Part shown: piece after piece, positions 44,894-53,803 of the stretch | Numbering within the stretch: the first letter of the stretch is position 1 | How the letters are laid out: each line of letters starts with the position of its first letter | Origin: JAZNGX01 sp045576675 | GTDB lineage: Bacteria > Bacillota > Clostridia > Monoglobales > Firm-18 | Length of the DNA stretch: 56,185 nt | Assembly: GCA_045576675.1 (NCBI GenBank) | Contig: JAZNGX010000104.1 | Span: 1-56,185, forward strand | Reading direction: 5' to 3' | Program-made: the position numbers and the translations under genes | Notes under the pieces: model-generated | What the model was told of the DNA's origin: nothing | The model's input: the letters and a program-made list of their open reading frames with translations, nothing else | Database searches by the model: none

Positions 44894-46465
44894 TTATTTT
44901 GCGTAAAACTTATCATAAGCAGTTTGATATACATTCATTACTTCCTGTAAGCCCATTTCATCAAGCTTTTTAACAAAATCATCCCATTCTTCTTCAATGC
45001 CGCCCTTTGTTATCCATCTTGCGCGTGTGGTTTTTACATACTCGGTAATTTCTGATCTGTACATATTGAAAACTTCTCTCTGCTCTGGTGTGTACCAAAC
45101 AAGCGGAAACATTTCGGTTTCACTAACAGCATAATCTTTATATACCTGATAATATTCCTCACGTCTTTCCTTGCCCTTGTTGCCTGTTACCTTTGCAACC
45201 TCTTCAGCAACAACAGCAAAAGGTCCGAAGTTGATTGGGAATTTTGAAAGACTCGCAGCATTCGGGTCAACTGCAACCGTTGCATATGTGCCATCATCCT
45301 GCTTTTCCAAAGGACCATATAATGCCTGTACACCAAATTCAGGGTCAGCAAGTTCATTCGCCCAACGCATTGAAATCTCAGGATATTTATTGTTTTTGAA
45401 TATTGTGAAATATCCACCCTCAGCAATGTTTAGCTGGCGTCTTACCTGTGCCTTTTCTCCGCTCGGTCCTGTAAGTGGCTCTAACGGGATATAGTTTTGT
45501 GTATTTTCATCGTGTGTATTGCTATAAGCAGAATAAACACCTACCAAATCAGGCTGAGACTTGATTTTAGCATTAAGCTGTGTTGAATTCTGAACAAAAG
45601 ACTCTATATCAATTGTTCCGTCCTCATATAACGAACGTAAGAATTTAATAGCTTCTTTGTTTTCCGGTTGCACAGCGGTGAACAACACCTTGCCGTCCCT
45701 TACCGCAATTCGTTCCGGAACGTCAATAAGACCAAAGCTGCCATAAATATCAAGCTCACCGCCTACGCCACTGTTAAATATGAATGACCACGGAAGCTCA
45801 TCCTTCTGACCATTACCGTTCGGGTCACCATCTTTAAATGCTTTTAATACATTTCTGAATTCTTCTGTTGTTTTTGGCACTTCAAGTCCAAGTGTATCAA
45901 GCCAGCCCTTATTAATAAAAGTTACATCTCTGAAGCCACTGTTAGCTTCTTCCTGTCTTATGTAAGGCAAGCTGTAAATGTGACCATCAAGAGCTGTAGA
46001 AACTCTTTTAGCATATGGAATTTCCTCAAAAAGCTCAACCCATCTTGGCGCATATTCATTAATCAGCTCATCAAGCTGATAAACAACTCCCTTTGATGAA
46101 AGCTCTGTTAACTGTAATTCATTAAGCCTTCTCCACATTATGTCCGGAAACTCTGCACTGGCAATCATAAGATTTACCTTTTCATTAAACGAGTCTGACG
46201 GAAACTCACGCCATATAATATTTACATTTGTTTTTTTCTCAAGGTCCTGCAAAATAGGCATATCCTTGAAATTAGTTACGTGTGGTGCTTTTTGTACTGC
46301 AACCTCCAGTGTTACAGGCTCTTTTGCTATTGGAAGACCTTCTTCGTTAAGCATTGCAAGACTGTCTGTGTCATCTGTCTGTTTTGCCTTACCACAACCC
46401 GCAACAGATGCCACAATCATAATTGTTGCCATTATCAAAGCCATCAGTTTCAAATTTTTTCTCAT
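44894..46465 (-). CDS. Sugar ABC transporter solute-binding lipoprotein
   Basis: 523 residues with a lipoprotein signal peptide ending in VAGC (Cys about 24). The mature protein is of the long solute-binding family 1 class paired with LplB/YtcP permeases. It follows the permease genes by 17 bases and precedes the SLH pair by 18 bases. It is a distant paralogue of the binding protein at 23705. Its position directly beside the SLH pair supports a shared function in substrate capture at the surface. The substrate is not known. Confidence 0.9.
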   Translation of the reverse strand: MRKNLKLMALIMATIMIVASVAGCGKAKQTDDTDSLAMLNEEGLPIAKEPVTLEVAVQKAPHVTNFKDMPILQDLEKKTNVNIIWREFPSDSFNEKVNLMIASAEFPDIMWRRLNELQLTELSSKGVVYQLDELINEYAPRWVELFEEIPYAKRVSTALDGHIYSLPYIRQEEANSGFRDVTFINKGWLDTLGLEVPKTTEEFRNVLKAFKDGDPNGNGQKDELPWSFIFNSGVGGELDIYGSFGLIDVPERIAVRDGKVLFTAVQPENKEAIKFLRSLYEDGTIDIESFVQNSTQLNAKIKSQPDLVGVYSAYSNTHDENTQNYIPLEPLTGPSGEKAQVRRQLNIAEGGYFTIFKNNKYPEISMRWANELADPEFGVQALYGPLEKQDDGTYATVAVDPNAASLSKFPINFGPFAVVAEEVAKVTGNKGKERREEYYQVYKDYAVSETEMFPLVWYTPEQREVFNMYRSEITEYVKTTRARWITKGGIEEEWDDFVKKLDEMGLQEVMNVYQTAYDKFYAK

Positions 46466-46482
46466 AAATCATCTCTCCTTAT

Positions 46483-47367
46483 TTATCCTTTTAATGAACC
46501 AACCATTACGCCCTTAACAAAATATTTCTGTAAAAACGGATATAGTATAAGCACGGGTATACTTGCCACAACTATCATTCCATACTTCATAAGCTCTACT
46601 CGTTCCATAGATTTCTGTGCAAGCTCACTGTCCTGAATAAGCTCCAGTGTCAGCTCGCTCTGAATAAGAAACTCTCTCAATACAAGCTGAAGTGGATACT
46701 TTGTTGTATCTGATAAATAAATCATAGCACTGAAATATGCATTCCAATGACCCAAACCGTAATACAAAACCAGAACAGCCATAATGGCTTTGGTTAGTGG
46801 CAAAACCATCTTTACAAAACATCCAAAATATGTACAGCCATCAATTCGTGCGGCTTCGATAAGCTCATCCGGAATAGTTGATTGTATATTTGTTCTTGCT
46901 ATTGTTATATTCCATACAGTAACAAGTCCAGGTATAATCATAACTAATCTGTTATCCAAAAGATTAAGATTTCTTATAAGCAGATATGTTGGGATAAGTC
47001 CGCCGCCAAAAAACATTGTAATCATCAGGTATATCATAAAATATTTTTTGCCGGGTAATGTTTTTACTGAAAGAGGGAACGCAACAGCCATAGTTACTAT
47101 TATATTAAGTGCTGTACCAACAACTGTATAAAAAATCGAGTTTGCATAACCAACCCATATTCTGCCTTCGTTTAAAATTGCCTGATAGCCGTCCAACGTC
47201 ACACGTTTTGGAATAAGCCATGTTTCACCTAACGCTACTGCAACAGGGTCTGAAAACGATGCAATAAAAACAAAATATAACGGATAAAAAGCAATCAACG
47301 TCAGCAAAATCAATATGATAGATGTTATGAAATTTAATACTTTATCTTCTTTTAATTGATTATTCAT
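46483..47367 (-). CDS. Sugar ABC transporter permease, YtcP type
   Basis: 294 residues with about six transmembrane helices. It has the EAA-like loop ELIEAARIDGCTYFGCFVKM and the C-terminal signature PFLQKYFVKGVMVGSLKG, nearly the same as in the first locus. It is second in the operon, between the LplB-type permease and the binding protein. An ATPase gene is absent here too. Confidence 0.92.
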   Translation of the reverse strand: MNNQLKEDKVLNFITSIILILLTLIAFYPLYFVFIASFSDPVAVALGETWLIPKRVTLDGYQAILNEGRIWVGYANSIFYTVVGTALNIIVTMAVAFPLSVKTLPGKKYFMIYLMITMFFGGGLIPTYLLIRNLNLLDNRLVMIIPGLVTVWNITIARTNIQSTIPDELIEAARIDGCTYFGCFVKMVLPLTKAIMAVLVLYYGLGHWNAYFSAMIYLSDTTKYPLQLVLREFLIQSELTLELIQDSELAQKSMERVELMKYGMIVVASIPVLILYPFLQKYFVKGVMVGSLKG

Positions 47368-47384
47368 TATATCTCATCTCCAAT

Positions 47385-48329
47385 CTACCACAAGCTGACA
47401 TCGTTGATTTTTCTTGAAATACTATTAACTGTTGTCAGAAGTATAAAATTAACAACAGAATTGAAAAGTCCAACTGCCGCGGAAAAGCTGTACTCACCGC
47501 TTACGATACCTTTTTTATAAACATAAGTTGAAATAATTTCTGAAGCATCAGCATTAAGCGAATTTTGAAGCAGCAGTACCTTTTCGTATCCAACACTCAT
47601 TATTGAACCTGTGTTTAAAATTAACAGTATCACAACTGTAGGTAGAATTCCCATAAAATCAATGTACCACATTCTCTGCATCTGGTTTGCACCGTCTATT
47701 ACCGCGCTCTCGTGTATACTCTGGTCAACACCTGCAAGTGCTGCCATATAAATAATTGAATTCCAACCACAATTCTGCCAGATACCTGACCACACATAAA
47801 TATGTTTAAAATACTCAGGCTTTGCCATAAAAAATATTCTTTCATAGCCCATTCTTTCAATCAACACATTTACAATACCTGTTCTGGGTGAAAACAATAT
47901 AAGACACAAGCTGCATATTACAACTACCGACAAGAAATGCGGTGCATATGTAATCGTTTGAACAACCTTTTTAAAATACTTGTTTTGCGTATAATGCAAC
48001 GCAAAAGCAAGCAAAATCGGTATTGGAAATCCGGCAAGCAGTGAATATATACTTAAAGTTAAAGTATTTTTCAAAACATCAAAAAACACAGGTGATGAAA
48101 TAAAACGTGAAAAATGTCTTAACCCAACCCACTGACTTCCCCATATACCGTCAAGAGGAGAAAAGTTTTTAAATGCAATAAGCACTCCATACATCGGTTG
48201 ATAACAAAAAATTGCTATGTATATTAAAGCAGGAAGCATAAGTAAATACAAATGTCTGTGTTCAAATATTATTTTCAATTTTTTTCGCCGTGTTGTCACA
48301 GCATACACCTGAGATACTTCGGTTTTCAA
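47385..48329 (-). CDS. Sugar ABC transporter permease, LplB type
   Basis: About 314 residues with six transmembrane helices (first about 28-50, LYLLMLPALIYIAIFCYQPM). The EAA-type loop HESAVIDGANQMQRMWYIDF marks the subunit. The start is taken as TTG 48329 (MKTEVSQVYAV): GAAAGG lies 9 bases upstream, and the good promoter at 48351-48379 places the transcript start near 48344, which excludes GTG 48350. ATG 48338 is possible but has no spacing to the GAAAGG site. It is the first gene of the second glycan operon. Confidence 0.88.
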   Translation of the reverse strand: MKTEVSQVYAVTTRRKKLKIIFEHRHLYLLMLPALIYIAIFCYQPMYGVLIAFKNFSPLDGIWGSQWVGLRHFSRFISSPVFFDVLKNTLTLSIYSLLAGFPIPILLAFALHYTQNKYFKKVVQTITYAPHFLSVVVICSLCLILFSPRTGIVNVLIERMGYERIFFMAKPEYFKHIYVWSGIWQNCGWNSIIYMAALAGVDQSIHESAVIDGANQMQRMWYIDFMGILPTVVILLILNTGSIMSVGYEKVLLLQNSLNADASEIISTYVYKKGIVSGEYSFSAAVGLFNSVVNFILLTTVNSISRKINDVSLW

Positions 48330-48350
48330 TCGTAACATCCTTTCATACAC

Positions 48351-48379
48351 ATTATATACTTAAATTATACTAAAATCAA
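48351..48379 (-). promoter_or_regulatory. Sigma-A-type promoter of the second glycan operon
   Basis: Minus-strand TTGATT (48374-48379) and TATAAT (48351-48356) are separated by 17 bases. The leader would be very short (about 15 bases to TTG 48329). It lies back to back with the adenine deaminase promoter, with about 115 bases between. Confidence 0.65.
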
Positions 48380-48495
48380 AAGGCACTGTATATATTCAAA
48401 ACAATAAATACTATATTCAATTAACAAACAAGCAAGCATAATACTTGCAGTTATCAAATCACATTCATAGGCTTTCTTAATATTCTTACACTACA

Positions 48496-48524
48496 TTGAC
48501 ATTTTTCTTAAAAGAAGCTATAAT
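48496..48524 (+). promoter_or_regulatory. Consensus sigma-A promoter of the adenine deaminase gene
   Basis: TTGACA (48496-48501) and TATAAT (48519-48524), both perfect, are spaced by 17 bases. The start site would be near 48531, immediately before AAAAAAGGAG (48533-48542). The leader is too short for a purine riboswitch. Confidence 0.85.
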
Positions 48525-48551
48525 AAACTTGCAAAAAAGGAGTGGATTATT

Positions 48552-50195
48552 ATAAAAACATTATTTAAAAACGGAACTATCGTAGATGTGTTTACAGGTG
48601 AGCTTGAAGAAAAAGACGTATTAATAAATGATGGAATAATTGCAGGCGTTGGAGCATATGACGTTGCAGACGAAGTTATTGATATCACAGGGAAAGTTAT
48701 ATGCCCCGGTTTTATCGACAGTCATATTCATATTGAAAGCACAATGCTTACCCCTCCTGAGCTTGCAAAAGCAATTCTTCCTCACGGAACAACTGCTGTC
48801 GTTGCAGACCCGCATGAAATTGCAAACGTGTGTGGCACGGACGGTATCGAATATATGCTCGCAATGAGTAATGGGTTACCACTTAATGTGTACTTTATGC
48901 TTCCGTCTTGCGTTCCATCAACACCGTTTGACGAATCAGGAGCAGTGCTTAACGCCAAAGAACTGCTTCCGTTTTATAATAACAAAAACATATTGGGTCT
49001 TGCAGAGGTAATGAATTATCCGGGTGTACTGGCTGGCGACAACAGCGTTATTGCAAAAATAAACGACTGTCTGTCACACAACAAGGTTGCGGACGGGCAC
49101 GCCCCTTTACTTTCAGGAAACAATCTTGATAAGTATATTGCTGCAGGTATTACCAGTGACCACGAGTGCTCTGATATCAACGAAGCACTTGAAAAATTAA
49201 GAAAGGGTCAGTGGATTATGATTCGTCAGGGAACAGCTGCAAAAAATCTCAAGGATCTGACGGGCTTATTTGACCCTAAATACAGTCATCGATGCTTACT
49301 TGTAAGTGATGACAGGCACCCTGCAGATTTAATAAACGAAGGGCATATAGATTATATTATAAGAGAAGCAGTTAAGCTTGGCCAGTCTGCCATAACAGCA
49401 ATTCAAATGGCAACCATTCAGCCTGCAACATATTTTGGCTTAAAGCAAACAGGTGCAATTGCTCCGGGATATAAAGCCGATTTGCTTATATTGAATGATT
49501 TAAACACCATTGATATTAACGCAGTTTATTGCAACGGTGCAAAGGTTGATGTCACAAAAATCATCACACCCGAAATTCCAGACAATCTGAAAACTGCAGT
49601 TGGCAGCACAATCAATATGCACAGCATAACGGCAGAAAGCTTTAAAATTGACAACAAAGGCAAATGCAGAGTAATCGAAATAATCCCAGGTCAGCTTTTG
49701 ACAAAGGAAGTTATTGAAGATATAAGCACTGCACAGAATATATTAAAAATCGCAGTTATCGAGCGTCATAACAAAACAGGTCATATCGGGCTTGGTTATG
49801 TAAAGGGTATAGGCCTTAAACAGGGTGCAATTGCATCAACTGTTGCTCACGATTCGCATAATATGACAGTTATCGGTACAAATGACGAGGATATGGCATT
49901 TGCCGCACAATGCTTAAAGGAATGCGGCGGAGGCCTTATTGCAGTGTGTGATGGAAAAATCATTGCTCAGCTTCCTTTAAATATAGCAGGTATAATGTCT
50001 TGTGAAAGTGCTGAAGCTGTTGCAGAGAAAAACGAGGCTTTGATTAAAGGAATCCGAAGGCTTGGAGTACCTGAAAACATTTCGCCACTTATGCTTATGG
50101 CATTCTTAAGCCTTTCTGTTATACCTGATTTAAAGCTTACAACCCACGGACTTATTGATGTAAATTCACAAAAGCTAGTTTCACTTAACGTATAA
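48552..50195 (+). CDS. ade: Adenine deaminase
   Basis: Converts adenine to hypoxanthine and ammonia in purine salvage, in the cytoplasm. It is an amidohydrolase-type protein with metal-binding motifs PGFIDSHIHIESTM and ADPHEIANV near the N-terminus, DGHAPLLSG, SDHECSD and SDDRHPADL, then a C-terminal adenine-deaminase domain with VAHDSHNM and ECGGGLIAV. The family needs a first strand before the VFTGE motif; the frame is open upstream of GTG 48588, and the residues KTLFKNGTIVDVFTGE fit the family. No ATG, GTG or TTG precedes it; AAGGAG is 9 bases from ATA 48552 (an ATT lies at 48549). So the start is probably a rare codon or an ATG changed to ATA. It has no link to the glycan genes. Confidence 0.9.
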   Translation: MKTLFKNGTIVDVFTGELEEKDVLINDGIIAGVGAYDVADEVIDITGKVICPGFIDSHIHIESTMLTPPELAKAILPHGTTAVVADPHEIANVCGTDGIEYMLAMSNGLPLNVYFMLPSCVPSTPFDESGAVLNAKELLPFYNNKNILGLAEVMNYPGVLAGDNSVIAKINDCLSHNKVADGHAPLLSGNNLDKYIAAGITSDHECSDINEALEKLRKGQWIMIRQGTAAKNLKDLTGLFDPKYSHRCLLVSDDRHPADLINEGHIDYIIREAVKLGQSAITAIQMATIQPATYFGLKQTGAIAPGYKADLLILNDLNTIDINAVYCNGAKVDVTKIITPEIPDNLKTAVGSTINMHSITAESFKIDNKGKCRVIEIIPGQLLTKEVIEDISTAQNILKIAVIERHNKTGHIGLGYVKGIGLKQGAIASTVAHDSHNMTVIGTNDEDMAFAAQCLKECGGGLIAVCDGKIIAQLPLNIAGIMSCESAEAVAEKNEALIKGIRRLGVPENISPLMLMAFLSLSVIPDLKLTTHGLIDVNSQKLVSLNV

Positions 50196-50234
50196 AATAA
50201 TCCTCGGCACATCAATTGTGCCGAGGATTATTTT
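50194..50234. terminator. Bidirectional terminator between ade and the hydrogenase-like gene
   Basis: A perfect 18-bp stem (50194-50211 with 50217-50234), loop TCAAT, with A-rich and T-rich ends. It lies between two convergent genes, overlapping the ends of both, so it serves both strands. Confidence 0.9.
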
Positions 50235-51492
50235 ATATTTCTGATTGCTTGATTTTTTCTTTAAGTTTAATAATACAATCTTCTTCACTTGCAAAGCCAC
50301 GTACTATATCCTCTGCCATTGCTCTGCACGATGGTGACCCACACGAGCCACAATCAAGACCTGGCAAGGTTTTATAAATCTCTTCGATTTTCATAAGCTT
50401 TTGCATAGCAACTTCCATATCATCGTCCAAACGCATAACAGAATTATACAAAACAGGTGTTTTCCATTTAACTGCTTCAGCAATTAATTCATTATACTCA
50501 ATTTTAGACGGAACAAGAGTTGTATTATCAAGCACGTGCTTAAGCTTTGCCTTTGCAACAAAGGAGTTTTCAACATTTAACGGACCTCCTATACAGCCGC
50601 CCACGCACGCCGATGCTTCAACAAAATCAACATTATCCAAAAAACCGTCATCAATTTGTTCAAATACCTTTATAACTGCATTTATACCATCCACAGATAT
50701 GTAATTCTCATTATCAAGGCCACCGCTTTCACCATTGGTTTTAGCCCACTTTATCCCCTTAAGAGAAGCAGTCGCAAGAAGCTCAGGCTCTTTGATATTT
50801 ACCATAACAGGCAGCAGTGCCTTATATATTTCTCCCATAGATATACAGCCGTCAACAAGTGAGCTTTCAACGCCAATTGGTGAATAGCTGCCCGTCACCT
50901 TTGCTGCACAGGGTGTTATAAAAAATACTCCTATATCAGCAGGGCTGAGCTTTGTTTTTTGTATTGCCTCCTCCACCGCCAGCATAGCACTCAATTCGAT
51001 TGGAGCGAGCAACGGCAAAATATGGTCAATTAGATTTGGAAACTTCACCTTTATAAGCCTTGTAACAGCAGGACAGGCAGAGCTTATAACAGGCTTTGGC
51101 ATATCATTTTCTTCGATATATTGCTTTGTTGCAGCAGTAACCAGCTCTGCTGCACGTGCAACCTCAAACACCTCATCAAAGCCAAGCACTTTAAGTCCGT
51201 TAAGTATCAGATTAATATCAGGCTTGTTTTTAAACTGAACATAAAGCGACGGAGCTGGCAATGCTATTTTATATTTATAATCATTAATTCTTTCCAACGG
51301 GTCTGTAACAGCTTTTTTTGCGTGATATGGGCATACTCTTATGCACTCCCCGCAGTCAATACATCGTTCTTTTATTATACGTGCCTTGCCATCCCTTACA
51401 CGTATAGCCTCCGTCGGACATTTTTTTATACAATTTGTGCAGCCTCTGCACAAATCTTTATCAAGTGTAACAGAATGAAAATATGTATTCAT
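50233..51492 (-). CDS. [FeFe]-hydrogenase-like (probably sensory) iron-sulfur protein
   Basis: 419 residues. Two 4Fe-4S ferredoxin motifs occur at about 15-60 (CRGCTNCIKKCP, CIDCGECIRVCP). The hydrogenase H-cluster domain follows: motif 1 SSACPAVTRLI (Cys140), motif 2 FITPCAAKV (Cys195) and motif 3 EASACVGGCIGG (Cys296 and Cys300), so all four cluster cysteines remain. The proton-transfer cysteine before Cys140 is Ala139, and motif 2 lacks the usual Met and Glu. A C-terminal Fe-S domain is at about 385-400 (LPGLDCGSCGSPSC). These changes are typical of group C/D regulatory hydrogenases, so low activity and redox sensing are likely (inference). It is the third gene of an operon with a DRTGG and an HATPase gene. 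Confidence 0.82.
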   Translation of the reverse strand: MNTYFHSVTLDKDLCRGCTNCIKKCPTEAIRVRDGKARIIKERCIDCGECIRVCPYHAKKAVTDPLERINDYKYKIALPAPSLYVQFKNKPDINLILNGLKVLGFDEVFEVARAAELVTAATKQYIEENDMPKPVISSACPAVTRLIKVKFPNLIDHILPLLAPIELSAMLAVEEAIQKTKLSPADIGVFFITPCAAKVTGSYSPIGVESSLVDGCISMGEIYKALLPVMVNIKEPELLATASLKGIKWAKTNGESGGLDNENYISVDGINAVIKVFEQIDDGFLDNVDFVEASACVGGCIGGPLNVENSFVAKAKLKHVLDNTTLVPSKIEYNELIAEAVKWKTPVLYNSVMRLDDDMEVAMQKLMKIEEIYKTLPGLDCGSCGSPSCRAMAEDIVRGFASEEDCIIKLKEKIKQSEI

Positions 51493-51510
51493 TTAGAATC
51501 ATCGCCTTTA

Positions 51511-51924
51511 CTAAGTAATATTGACAATCATTTTAACGGTTGTTCCAACTCCAACCTCAGAATCTATAATTAACTCATCTGTATATTTTTTCATATTCGG
51601 CAACCCCATACCTGCACCAAAACCAAGCTCTCTTATTTGCGAAGAAGCCGTTGAATAGCCTTCATTCATAGCAAGCTCAATATTAGGTATACCGGGGCCG
51701 TTATCAGTAAACACAATCACAATCTTTTCAGGTGTTATTTCAACATCAGCAGCCCCGCCGCTTGCGTGAATTACAGTATTAATTTCTGCTTCATACATTG
51801 CAATAGCAACACGTCTTATAATTGCAGGATTTACCGACAATTGTGCAAGAGCTTTTTTAACAGCACTTGAAGCTTCACCTGCTGCTGCAAAATCCTTGCC
51901 GTTAATATCATAATGTAGCTTCAT
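51511..51924 (-). CDS. HATPase-fold anti-sigma-like ATP-binding protein
   Basis: 137 residues from ATG 51924, which has an ideal AGGAGG site 6-7 bases upstream; an upstream in-frame start would overlap the DRTGG gene. The GHKL ATP-binding pocket is shown by the N box MYEAEINTVIHA, the G1 box DNGPGI and the G2 region GFGAGMGLPNMKKY. It has no phospho-acceptor His domain, so it is an RsbW/SpoIIAB-type serine kinase or switch. In clostridial genomes it is found with DRTGG and hydrogenase-like genes and is thought to transmit a redox signal (inference from context). Confidence 0.85.
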   Translation of the reverse strand: MKLHYDINGKDFAAAGEASSAVKKALAQLSVNPAIIRRVAIAMYEAEINTVIHASGGAADVEITPEKIVIVFTDNGPGIPNIELAMNEGYSTASSQIRELGFGAGMGLPNMKKYTDELIIDSEVGVGTTVKMIVNIT

Positions 51925-51934
51925 ATGATACCTC

Positions 51935-52282
51935 CTAGCACACAAGACCGTTAGAATACAATTTTCCGCAGGAAACATAAAGCGGGTATTCTGTAGCCAT
52001 AAGTACTACTCCCATTTCCTTTGCAAGCTCTACAACATCCTCAGGTGGTATTTTACCACGCACAAAGCAAATAGCATTAATATCCATCATTTCAGCCGTA
52101 CGAACAACCTGAGTGTTCATAAGACCTGTAAGCAACAGACCTTTTTCCTTTACATAAGCAAGAACATCGCTCATAAGGTCGCTTCCGCAAGCAAGCTTAA
52201 TATCTATGACTTCAAGTTCGCTTTCCGACTGTCCCGTGCACACCTCGGCATTTAAAATTGATTTAATTTCGCTAAGCTTCAT
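51935..52282 (-). CDS. DRTGG-domain protein
   Basis: 115 residues, alpha/beta. It resembles the DRTGG domain (as in HprK N-terminal regions and CBS proteins): MKLSEIKSILNAEV, then MSDVLAYVKEKGLLLTGLMN, TAEMMDINAICFVRGKIP and VVELAKEMGVVLMATEYP. It is a ligand-binding fold and not a kinase. It is the first gene of the operon; the next starts 10 bases after the stop. Together with the HATPase and hydrogenase-like genes, it forms a compact sensory unit whose target is not identified here. Confidence 0.8.
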   Translation of the reverse strand: MKLSEIKSILNAEVCTGQSESELEVIDIKLACGSDLMSDVLAYVKEKGLLLTGLMNTQVVRTAEMMDINAICFVRGKIPPEDVVELAKEMGVVLMATEYPLYVSCGKLYSNGLVC

Positions 52283-52337
52283 TAGTGTTAGCTCCTTTCA
52301 AATATTTTTCAAAACAGTATTCACAAATTATGTTTTT

Positions 52338-52352
52338 TATGATATTATCATA
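52338..52352. repeat. 7-1-7 palindrome in the divergent leader
   Basis: TATGATA, T, TATCATA is perfectly symmetric. It lies in the leader of the DRTGG operon (after its predicted start site near 52370) and 84 bases before the MBOAT gene. It could be an operator; no known motif matches. Confidence 0.35.
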
Positions 52353-52376
52353 TAGTATGTTTTTTCTATTTACTCT

Positions 52377-52404
52377 ATTATACCACAAATACTTACAATA
52401 ACAA
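52377..52404 (-). promoter_or_regulatory. Promoter of the DRTGG-HATPase-hydrogenase operon
   Basis: Minus-strand TTGTTA (52399-52404) and perfect TATAAT (52377-52382) have a 16-base spacer and a TGG extension. The leader is about 88 bases. No plus-strand promoter for the MBOAT gene was clear. Confidence 0.6.
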
Positions 52405-52435
52405 TAGTAAATTTTAAAAAAGGACAAGATATCAG

Positions 52436-53794
52436 ATGGTTTTTTCCGGATTAACGTTTATATATTACTTTTTGCCGATAACGCTTTTGCTATATTTTGC
52501 AGTACCGGCTAAACTTAAAAACACCACTCTTGCCGCCGCAAGTCTTATTTTTTATGCTTGGGGTGAGCCTGTTTATGTTCTTATAATGCTCTTTTCAATT
52601 GCATTCAACTTCTCCTGCGGCTTATTGCTTGATAAAACAAAAAACAGAAAATGTGTTCTTATAATTTCAGTTATAATAAATCTGCTTGTATTATGCTCTT
52701 TTAAATACACTGATTTTATAATAAATAATATCAATCAGACCTTTGGTGTAAACCTACCGCTGCTTAAGCTTCCATTACCAATCGGTATATCGTTTTACAC
52801 CTTCCAGACTATGTCATATGTAATTGACGTTTACCGCCGTGAAATTCCTGCAACAAACAGCTTGATTGATTTTTCGGCGTATGTATCACTGTTTCCTCAG
52901 CTTATTGCAGGCCCTATTGTGCGTTACAGCACTGTTTTCAAGCAGCTAAAACACAGAAGCATAACAGTCAACAAAATTGCAGACGGTGGCTACAGATTTT
53001 TTTGCGGTCTTGCAAAAAAAGTTTTATTGGCAAACAACATCGGTATGCTTTGGGATACAATTACTGCTTCGCAAAGCTTACAATGGCAAAGTGCATGGCT
53101 TGGAATAATTGCTTTTACATTGCAGATTTACTATGACTTTTCAGGTTATTCTGATATGGCAATTGGTTTGGGAAAAATTTTTGGATTTGATTTTCTTGAA
53201 AACTTCGACTATCCATACACTGCTAAAAGTGTGACAGATTTCTGGAGGAGATGGCACATAAGCCTAAGCAGTTGGTTTAAAGATTACGTTTATATACCGC
53301 TTGGCGGCAACAGAGCAAAGCTTGCACGTAACTGCTTTAACATACTTGCAGTATGGGCATTAACCGGCTTATGGCACGGGTCGAATTGGAACTTTATAAT
53401 ATGGGGATTATACTACGGTGTATTACTGATTGTTGAAAAAAATCTATTAAGCAAATTGTTTGATAAAATCCCGAAAATCATATGGCGGTTTTACACTTTG
53501 CTTGCAGTAATGATTGGATGGGTGCTTTTTTCAACAGAAAGCATTACAAATGCAATCCGTTATATTGTTACTATGTTTTCATTCAATTTTACACAAGACA
53601 GTTTGTTTTTGTATAACATAACTTCATATGCTCCTGTGCTTATTGTTATGATTATCGGATGCACTCATATACCCAAAAAGCTTACAGACAAAGCTCCATT
53701 TTTAAAGCCGATTCTTGCAATTTTAGCATTATTGGTATGCACTGCATACCTTGTTGATTCAACCTACAACCCATTTTTATATTTCAGGTTTTAG
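52436..53794 (+). CDS. MBOAT-family membrane O-acyltransferase
   Basis: 452 residues, with about ten transmembrane helices. It contains the family segment SVTDFWRRWHISLSSWFKD (about 265-283) and YIPLGGNR, and the conserved LWHGSNWNF with the active-site His314. Such AlgI/PatA/DltB-like proteins carry an acetyl group across the membrane for transfer to an extracellular polysaccharide. Its partner DHHW protein is encoded nine bases downstream, as in alginate and wall-polysaccharide acetylation pairs. In Bacillus anthracis, PatA/PatB acetylate the secondary wall polymer that SLH proteins bind, so a link to the neighbouring SLH gene is plausible but inferred. Confidence 0.9.
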   Translation: MVFSGLTFIYYFLPITLLLYFAVPAKLKNTTLAAASLIFYAWGEPVYVLIMLFSIAFNFSCGLLLDKTKNRKCVLIISVIINLLVLCSFKYTDFIINNINQTFGVNLPLLKLPLPIGISFYTFQTMSYVIDVYRREIPATNSLIDFSAYVSLFPQLIAGPIVRYSTVFKQLKHRSITVNKIADGGYRFFCGLAKKVLLANNIGMLWDTITASQSLQWQSAWLGIIAFTLQIYYDFSGYSDMAIGLGKIFGFDFLENFDYPYTAKSVTDFWRRWHISLSSWFKDYVYIPLGGNRAKLARNCFNILAVWALTGLWHGSNWNFIIWGLYYGVLLIVEKNLLSKLFDKIPKIIWRFYTLLAVMIGWVLFSTESITNAIRYIVTMFSFNFTQDSLFLYNITSYAPVLIVMIIGCTHIPKKLTDKAPFLKPILAILALLVCTAYLVDSTYNPFLYFRF

Positions 53795-53803
53795 AGGTGA
53801 CGT

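Noticed and set aside
48380..48550. Purine riboswitch before adenine deaminase
   Set aside because: The promoter lies at 48496-48524 and the ribosome site at 48538-48542, leaving about 20 bases of leader, too short for an aptamer.
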